This document shows, piece by piece, positions 5,188-8,798 of a stretch of 8,798 nucleotides of DNA. Numbering within the stretch: the stretch's first letter is position 1; the number at the start of each line of letters is the position of its first letter. Source of the stretch: DATBFX01 sp034667245. Its GTDB lineage: Bacteria > Chloroflexota > Chloroflexia > Thermomicrobiales > UBA6265. The notes beneath the pieces are model-generated. The model had not been told where the DNA came from, searched no databases, and saw nothing but the letters and a program-made list of their open reading frames with translations. The position numbers and the translations under genes were made by a program. The stretch is taken from positions 1 to 8,798 of the forward strand of contig JAXDKI010000531.1 in NCBI GenBank assembly GCA_034667245.1, in the 5' to 3' direction.

Positions 5188-6661
5188 TGGTCCGTAGCTC
5201 CCGTCGCAATAGTTTTCCGGACGCATTGCGCGGCAAGGCGTCGATCCAGGTGATGCGTTGAGGCCGTTTGAAACCGGCCAGCCGTGTCGCGCACAACGCG
5301 AGCAATTCGTCCTCGGTCGTCGCCCAGCCCACCTTCCGTCGAACAAAGGCGACCGGTACCGCGCCCCATCGGGCATCCGGCACGCCGATGACCGCCGCCT
5401 CTGCGACCCCTGGGTGGGTCAGCAACACCCCTTCGATCTCGGCGGGGAAGACATTCTCGCCGCCCGAGATGATCAGGTCGTCGCGGCGGTCGAGGACAAA
5501 CAGATAGCCCTCGTCGTCAAGCCGGCCGAGATCGCCGGTGCGCAGCCAGCCATCCGGACCGACTTCGTTGCCCTTCGCCTCGCGGCCCACGTAGCCGGGC
5601 GTGATCGTTGGGCCGCGGACGACGATCTCGCCAATTTCGCCCGCCGGCACGGGCTTCCCGTCGCGCTCGATCCGGACTTCGGTCGAGGGTAGTGGCCTGC
5701 CAGCGGCGCCAAAGTGGCGCGGAACTTCCTCCGGGAGCAGTGTCGCGATCTGGGAGGAGGCCTCCGTCATTCCATAGCTGGGTGCGACCGGGAGACCACG
5801 CCGCAAGCATGCGTCGAGGAGCGAACGCGGGGCCGGCCCGCCACCAAGAAGGACACAGCGGAGCGTCGCGGGGTACGAATCGTCACCTCGCGTCTCGAGC
5901 ATCCGCTGGAGCACGTTCGCGACGACGGAGAGCAGCGTGATCCCGTCCTCATCGATTGCCCTGTTGGCCCGGACCGGGTCGAACGTCTCGTGAAGGACGA
6001 TCGGGACGCCGGCGATGACGCTCCGAAAGAGGATGGCAAGGCCACCGACGTGGAAAAGCGGGAGCACCGCCAGCCAGCGGTCGTCGAGGTAGTGTCCGAG
6101 GTGGAGCGCCGAGCCCGTGGCGCTCCACCAGTGGTTGCCGTAGGTCAGCAGCGCTCCCTTCGGCCTCCCGGTCGTTCCCGACGTGTAGACGATACCCTGG
6201 ATGGCATCGAGGGTGATCCGGTCGCGGAGCGGGACGGTGTTCGCGGTTGGATCGATCGGCCCCTCCGGTCCAATCGTGACCGTGCGCAGATCGGGAACCT
6301 GCGCGATGACAGCAATTGCCAGATCGGCGTAAACATCGTCATGGAGTAGCAGGGACGCCTTCACATCCGACAGTTGCCAGGCAAGCTCCGACGGGGTGAG
6401 CCGCACGTTGAGTGGAACGAGCACGGCGCCGAGCCGGCCGAGCGCGTGCGTCACCACGACGAAGGCCGGTCCATTCCGCGCCAGGAGCGCCACGCGGTCG
6501 CCGGCGACCACGCCCTGCGCGGCCAGCCGCTGGGCCGCCTCGCTCACCCGACTGTCCAGTTCGGCGAACGTCCAACGGACCGATCCCGTCAGGAGCGCCG
6601 GCTGGCAGGCGTGGGTGACCGCGCGGCGACCAAGCCAGTCGGGTAACTGTCCCGCGGTCAT
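5180..6661 (-). CDS. menE: o-succinylbenzoate--CoA ligase
   Basis: A 493-residue member of the adenylate-forming (ANL) ligase superfamily; in this context it activates o-succinylbenzoate with ATP and CoA to OSB-CoA, the substrate of MenB. Motifs in order: GIVYTSGTTGRPKGALLT (156-173, ATP-binding P-loop), PLFHVGGLAI (201-210), the SYGMTE adenine-binding motif (295-300), GWLRTGDLGRLDDEGYLFVL (371-390), DRRDDLIISGGENVFPAEIE (391-410) and the catalytic Lys483 in NASGKLLRREL (479-489). The start at 6661 gives the ATGA overlap with the menA stop and follows AGGGAGC; 50 additional in-frame codons upstream lie inside menA and are rejected. ANL ligases vary in substrate, so the MenE call rests on the operon more than on the motifs. 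The acyl-CoA fits the menB reaction encoded two genes upstream. Confidence 0.92.
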   Translation of the reverse strand: MTAGQLPDWLGRRAVTHACQPALLTGSVRWTFAELDSRVSEAAQRLAAQGVVAGDRVALLARNGPAFVVVTHALGRLGAVLVPLNVRLTPSELAWQLSDVKASLLLHDDVYADLAIAVIAQVPDLRTVTIGPEGPIDPTANTVPLRDRITLDAIQGIVYTSGTTGRPKGALLTYGNHWWSATGSALHLGHYLDDRWLAVLPLFHVGGLAILFRSVIAGVPIVLHETFDPVRANRAIDEDGITLLSVVANVLQRMLETRGDDSYPATLRCVLLGGGPAPRSLLDACLRRGLPVAPSYGMTEASSQIATLLPEEVPRHFGAAGRPLPSTEVRIERDGKPVPAGEIGEIVVRGPTITPGYVGREAKGNEVGPDGWLRTGDLGRLDDEGYLFVLDRRDDLIISGGENVFPAEIEGVLLTHPGVAEAAVIGVPDARWGAVPVAFVRRKVGWATTEDELLALCATRLAGFKRPQRITWIDALPRNASGKLLRRELRTNA

Positions 6662-7545
6662 CCCAGGATGCTCCCTACGAAGAGAAGGCCGAAGAGGAGG
6701 TGCAGCCGGGCTGTCTCGGCCAACCGTGGGTTGAGGGCCTGCCCGTTCTCGCTGGCGACTCGCCGGACGAGGGAAGCGGCCAGTGGCACCGTCAGCCACG
6801 GGAGCCACCACCAGGTCGAGAGCAGGTCAGCCAGCCAGAGCACCGGCATCGTCAGAAACGCGACTCCGAGCAGTGCGCCGTACTCGATTCGCGTCTTTCG
6901 CGGGCCAAGCCGAACGGCCAGAGTCCGCTTCCCGGCGAGTTTGTCCGTCGGGATATCCCGCAGGTTGTTGATCACCAAGATCGCCGTCGCAAGGCAGCCG
7001 ACGGGAATCGACGCCGTGACCGCCAACGCACTCAGGTCACGGGACTGCAGGTAATACGTCCCGGCGACGGCGACGGGGCCGAAGAAGACGAACACGGCGA
7101 CTTCACCAAGACCGTAGTAGCCGAGCGGCACCGGGCCGGCGGTGTAGGCCAATGCCGCCAGGATCGCAAGGAGTCCGAGCAGCAGGATCGGCCAGCCGCC
7201 CCGAATGACCAGCGGGAGGCCAGCGACCACTGATGCGCCGAGGACGACACCAGTCGCCACCAGCACCTGACCGGGCGGGATGAGCCCGCTCTGGGTGACC
7301 CGCACTGGCCCGAGGCGGGCAGACGTGTCGGCACCCCGACGGAAGTCGAAGACATCGTTCGCCAGGTTGGCGCCAATCTGGAGGAGGACGGCGACGGCCA
7401 AGGCCGCCGCCGCCACCCAGGGCACGGCTGCGCCTTCGGCCACCGCGACGGCCGTCCCGACGAGGACGGGGGCGACCGCCGCCGGCAGCGTTTTCGGGCG
7501 CGCCGCCAGCAACCAGGCGCCGACCTTGGTGGGGACCGCGACCAT
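6658..7545 (-). CDS. menA: 1,4-dihydroxy-2-naphthoate polyprenyltransferase
   Basis: A 295-residue polytopic membrane protein of the UbiA prenyltransferase family; it joins a polyprenyl diphosphate to 1,4-dihydroxy-2-naphthoate, yielding demethylmenaquinone. The N-terminus WLLAARPKTLPAAVAPVLVG (11-30) is typical. The first Mg-diphosphate motif is NLANDVFDFRRGAD (60-73) and the second is NNLRDIPTDKLAGKRTLAVR (193-212). Between and after them run several hydrophobic segments (around 25-60, 95-115, 118-137, 147-166, 176-193, 224-245, 248-260, 281-294), consistent with 8-9 membrane helices. The ATG at 7545 is preferred; a GTG lies immediately before it at 7548. It begins eight bases after the menB stop with no obvious ribosome-binding site, so translation may be coupled, and it ends in an ATGA overlap with menE. 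Confidence 0.95.
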   Translation of the reverse strand: MVAVPTKVGAWLLAARPKTLPAAVAPVLVGTAVAVAEGAAVPWVAAAALAVAVLLQIGANLANDVFDFRRGADTSARLGPVRVTQSGLIPPGQVLVATGVVLGASVVAGLPLVIRGGWPILLLGLLAILAALAYTAGPVPLGYYGLGEVAVFVFFGPVAVAGTYYLQSRDLSALAVTASIPVGCLATAILVINNLRDIPTDKLAGKRTLAVRLGPRKTRIEYGALLGVAFLTMPVLWLADLLSTWWWLPWLTVPLAASLVRRVASENGQALNPRLAETARLHLLFGLLFVGSILG

Positions 7546-7553
7546 CACCGATG

Positions 7554-8372
7554 CTATGGCAGGCGCGGGAACCGCGAGAAGTCGGGCGGACGCTTCTCCA
7601 GGAAGGCATTGCGGCCCTCCTGGCCTTCTTCCGACATGTAAAAGAGCCGTGTCGCGTCGCCGGCGAGTTGCTGCAGGCCGGCCAGACCATCCGTGTCGGC
7701 GATGAAGGCAGCCTTGAGGAACCGTAGGGCCGTCGGACTGTGGGAGAGGATCTGCCGTGCCCAGGCGACCGCCTCGTCCTCCAATCGATCGAGCGGAACG
7801 ACCGTGTTGACCAGCCCCATCTCCAGCGCCTCTTGCGCCGAATACTGACGACAGAGATACCAGATCTCGCGCGCTTTCTTGTGACCCACGGTGCGGGCGA
7901 GGAGCGTTGCGCCGTACCCGGCGTCGAAGCTGCCAACGCGGGGGCCGGTCTGCCCAAAGACGGCGTTGTCTGCCGCAATCGTCAGATCACAGACGAGGTG
8001 CAGGACGTGCCCGCCGCCGATTGCATACCCGGCGACAACCGCGATCACCGGCTTGGGCAGGTACCGGATCTGCCGTTGCAGGTCGAGAACATTGAGCCGC
8101 GGCACCTGATCCTCGCCGACATACCCGGCATCGCCGCGCACCTTTTGGTCGCCGCCCGAACAGAACGCCTTGTCGCCGGCGCCGGTCAGGAGGACCACAC
8201 CGATCGCTTGGTTCTCCCGTGCGTCGGCGAACGCGTCGATGAGCTCTGCCACCGTCTGCGGTCGAAACGCGTTACGCACCTCCGGCCGGTTGATCGTGAT
8301 CTTGGCGATTCCCTCGGCGTGTTGGTAAATGATGTCTTGGTAGTTCCCAATCTGCTGCCAGTTCGTCGTCAT
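7554..8372 (-). CDS. menB: 1,4-dihydroxy-2-naphthoyl-CoA synthase
   Basis: A 272-residue crotonase-superfamily enzyme that cyclises o-succinylbenzoyl-CoA to 1,4-dihydroxy-2-naphthoyl-CoA. It matches the E. coli MenB pattern closely: GIAKITINRPEVRNAFRP (21-38), LLTGAGDKAFCSGGDQKVRG (61-80, oxyanion hole region), VVAGYAIGGGHVLHLVCDLT (112-131), FGQTGPRVGSFDAGYGA (139-155), HKKAREIWYLCRQY (164-177) and the C-terminal EEGQEGRNAFLEKRPPDFS (248-266). Gly143 in QTG matches the glycine of type I, bicarbonate-dependent MenB, as opposed to the aspartate of the other type; Ser148 and Asp150 are also kept. Start at 8372 is chosen because GGAGG sits 8 bases upstream; a further in-frame TTG at 8402 would overlap menH and has no such site. 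It lies 23 bases after menH and just before menA. Confidence 0.97.
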   Translation of the reverse strand: MTTNWQQIGNYQDIIYQHAEGIAKITINRPEVRNAFRPQTVAELIDAFADARENQAIGVVLLTGAGDKAFCSGGDQKVRGDAGYVGEDQVPRLNVLDLQRQIRYLPKPVIAVVAGYAIGGGHVLHLVCDLTIAADNAVFGQTGPRVGSFDAGYGATLLARTVGHKKAREIWYLCRQYSAQEALEMGLVNTVVPLDRLEDEAVAWARQILSHSPTALRFLKAAFIADTDGLAGLQQLAGDATRLFYMSEEGQEGRNAFLEKRPPDFSRFPRLP

Positions 8373-8395
8373 CGCATCCGCCTCCGGTTCATCTG

Positions 8396-8798
8396 CTACC
8401 AACGCAACGACCCAAGAAAATCCAGAACGACACGCCGGAACACCTCCGGCTGCTCCAGGTGCGGGGCATGACCCGACCCCGCGACGACGGCAATTTGCGC
8501 CCGCGGCATCGTTGCCGCCGACTCATCGGCGAAGCGCCGATACTTCGTATCCTCCTCCCCGACGACGAAGAGGGTTGGCACCTCGACACCGGCGAGCCGG
8601 TCGTGGAGGGGCGGCTGTGCGCCCTGTCCGAGCCCGCGGAGACTGTTCGCCAAGCCGACCGGGATGTTCGCGAGCCGCTGACCGCGTAGCGCCGCGCGGG
8701 TCGAGGCCGGCAGCCGGGCGTGGCTGGCGAAGAGCGGCAGACGCTCCCAGCGGTCGACAAACGCCTCCGTTCCCTCCCGCTCGATGACGTCTGCCAAT
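8396..8798 (-). CDS. menH: 2-succinyl-6-hydroxy-2,4-cyclohexadiene-1-carboxylate synthase, C-terminal part (5' end outside window)
   Basis: The C-terminal ~133 residues of an alpha/beta-hydrolase-fold protein; the gene runs off the right edge, so its N-terminus and catalytic Ser are not visible. The stretch EREGTEAFVDRWERLPLF, then RLANIPVGLANSLRGLGQGA and QPPLHDRL are characteristic of MenH rather than generic hydrolases. VPTLFVVGEEDTKY carries the expected catalytic Asp (residue 83 of the visible part) and GSGHAPHLEQPEVF the catalytic His (residue 110). MenH removes pyruvate from SEPHCHC to form SHCHC. The TAG stop at 8396-8398 is followed after 23 bases by menB. The first visible codon is TTG and is internal, not a start. 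Without the N-terminus a fusion (for example to MenD) cannot be excluded. Confidence 0.88.
   Translation of the reverse strand, partial: LADVIEREGTEAFVDRWERLPLFASHARLPASTRAALRGQRLANIPVGLANSLRGLGQGAQPPLHDRLAGVEVPTLFVVGEEDTKYRRFADESAATMPRAQIAVVAGSGHAPHLEQPEVFRRVVLDFLGSLRW

Noticed and set aside
5714..6349. Plus-strand open frame of 211 codons opposite menE
   Set aside because: Charged, motif-less translation antisense to the MenE core domain; explained by codon bias.
8373..8402. TTG start of menB at 8402
   Set aside because: Would overlap menH and lacks a placed ribosome-binding site, whereas ATG 8372 follows GGAGG at good spacing.
7740..8471. Plus-strand open frame of 243 codons opposite menB/menH
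   Set aside because: Antisense shadow of menB, whose sequence is strongly conserved; no independent evidence of coding.
1..8798. Mobile elements, CRISPR arrays, tRNA or rRNA genes, novel multi-gene system
   Set aside because: No transposase, no regularly spaced repeats, no tRNA-like cloverleaf and no unassigned conserved gene were seen; the window is two standard cofactor operons.

Overview
The window is a high-G+C bacterial chromosome segment with two complete-looking biosynthetic blocks in tandem, all genes on the minus strand. In transcription order (high to low coordinates) they are menH (5' end cut off by the window edge)-menB-menA-menE-menG for menaquinone, then a promoter, an FMN riboswitch and an intrinsic terminator, then ribD-ribE-ribBA-ribH for riboflavin. 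The genes are tightly packed: menA/menE share an ATGA, menE/menG overlap by 8 bases, ribD/ribE are 1 base apart, ribBA/ribH 13 bases apart. This indicates two polycistronic units.

Region by region: 1-371 holds no intact gene; it contains a frameshifted, truncated plus-strand remnant of the C-terminal part of a LuxR-type regulator. 372-3953 is the rib operon. 3954-4263 is its leader: ribD start region, a GC-rich terminator with a T-tract, an RFN element and a sigma70-like promoter whose -35 lies inside a palindrome. 4264-4419 is the intergenic region after menG, with a second short palindrome and a 13-bp-stem hairpin. 4420-8798 is the men operon, entering from beyond the right edge, where menF, menD and possibly menC may lie.

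Together the rib genes convert GTP and ribulose 5-phosphate to riboflavin, with FMN repressing the operon through the riboswitch. The men genes take SHCHC formation (menH), naphthoate ring closure (menB), CoA activation (menE), prenylation (menA) and methylation (menG) to menaquinone.

The LuxR remnant resembles the large LuxR/LAL regulators abundant in Thermomicrobia-like Chloroflexota. With the high G+C, the menaquinone pathway and the gene arrangement, I tentatively place the source there, but sequence reading alone cannot prove it. I see no mobile element, CRISPR array, RNA gene or novel defence-type system. The most interesting points are the architecture of the rib leader, a His-to-Gln change at a metal-ligand position in the RibB half of RibBA, and the decayed regulator abutting ribH.
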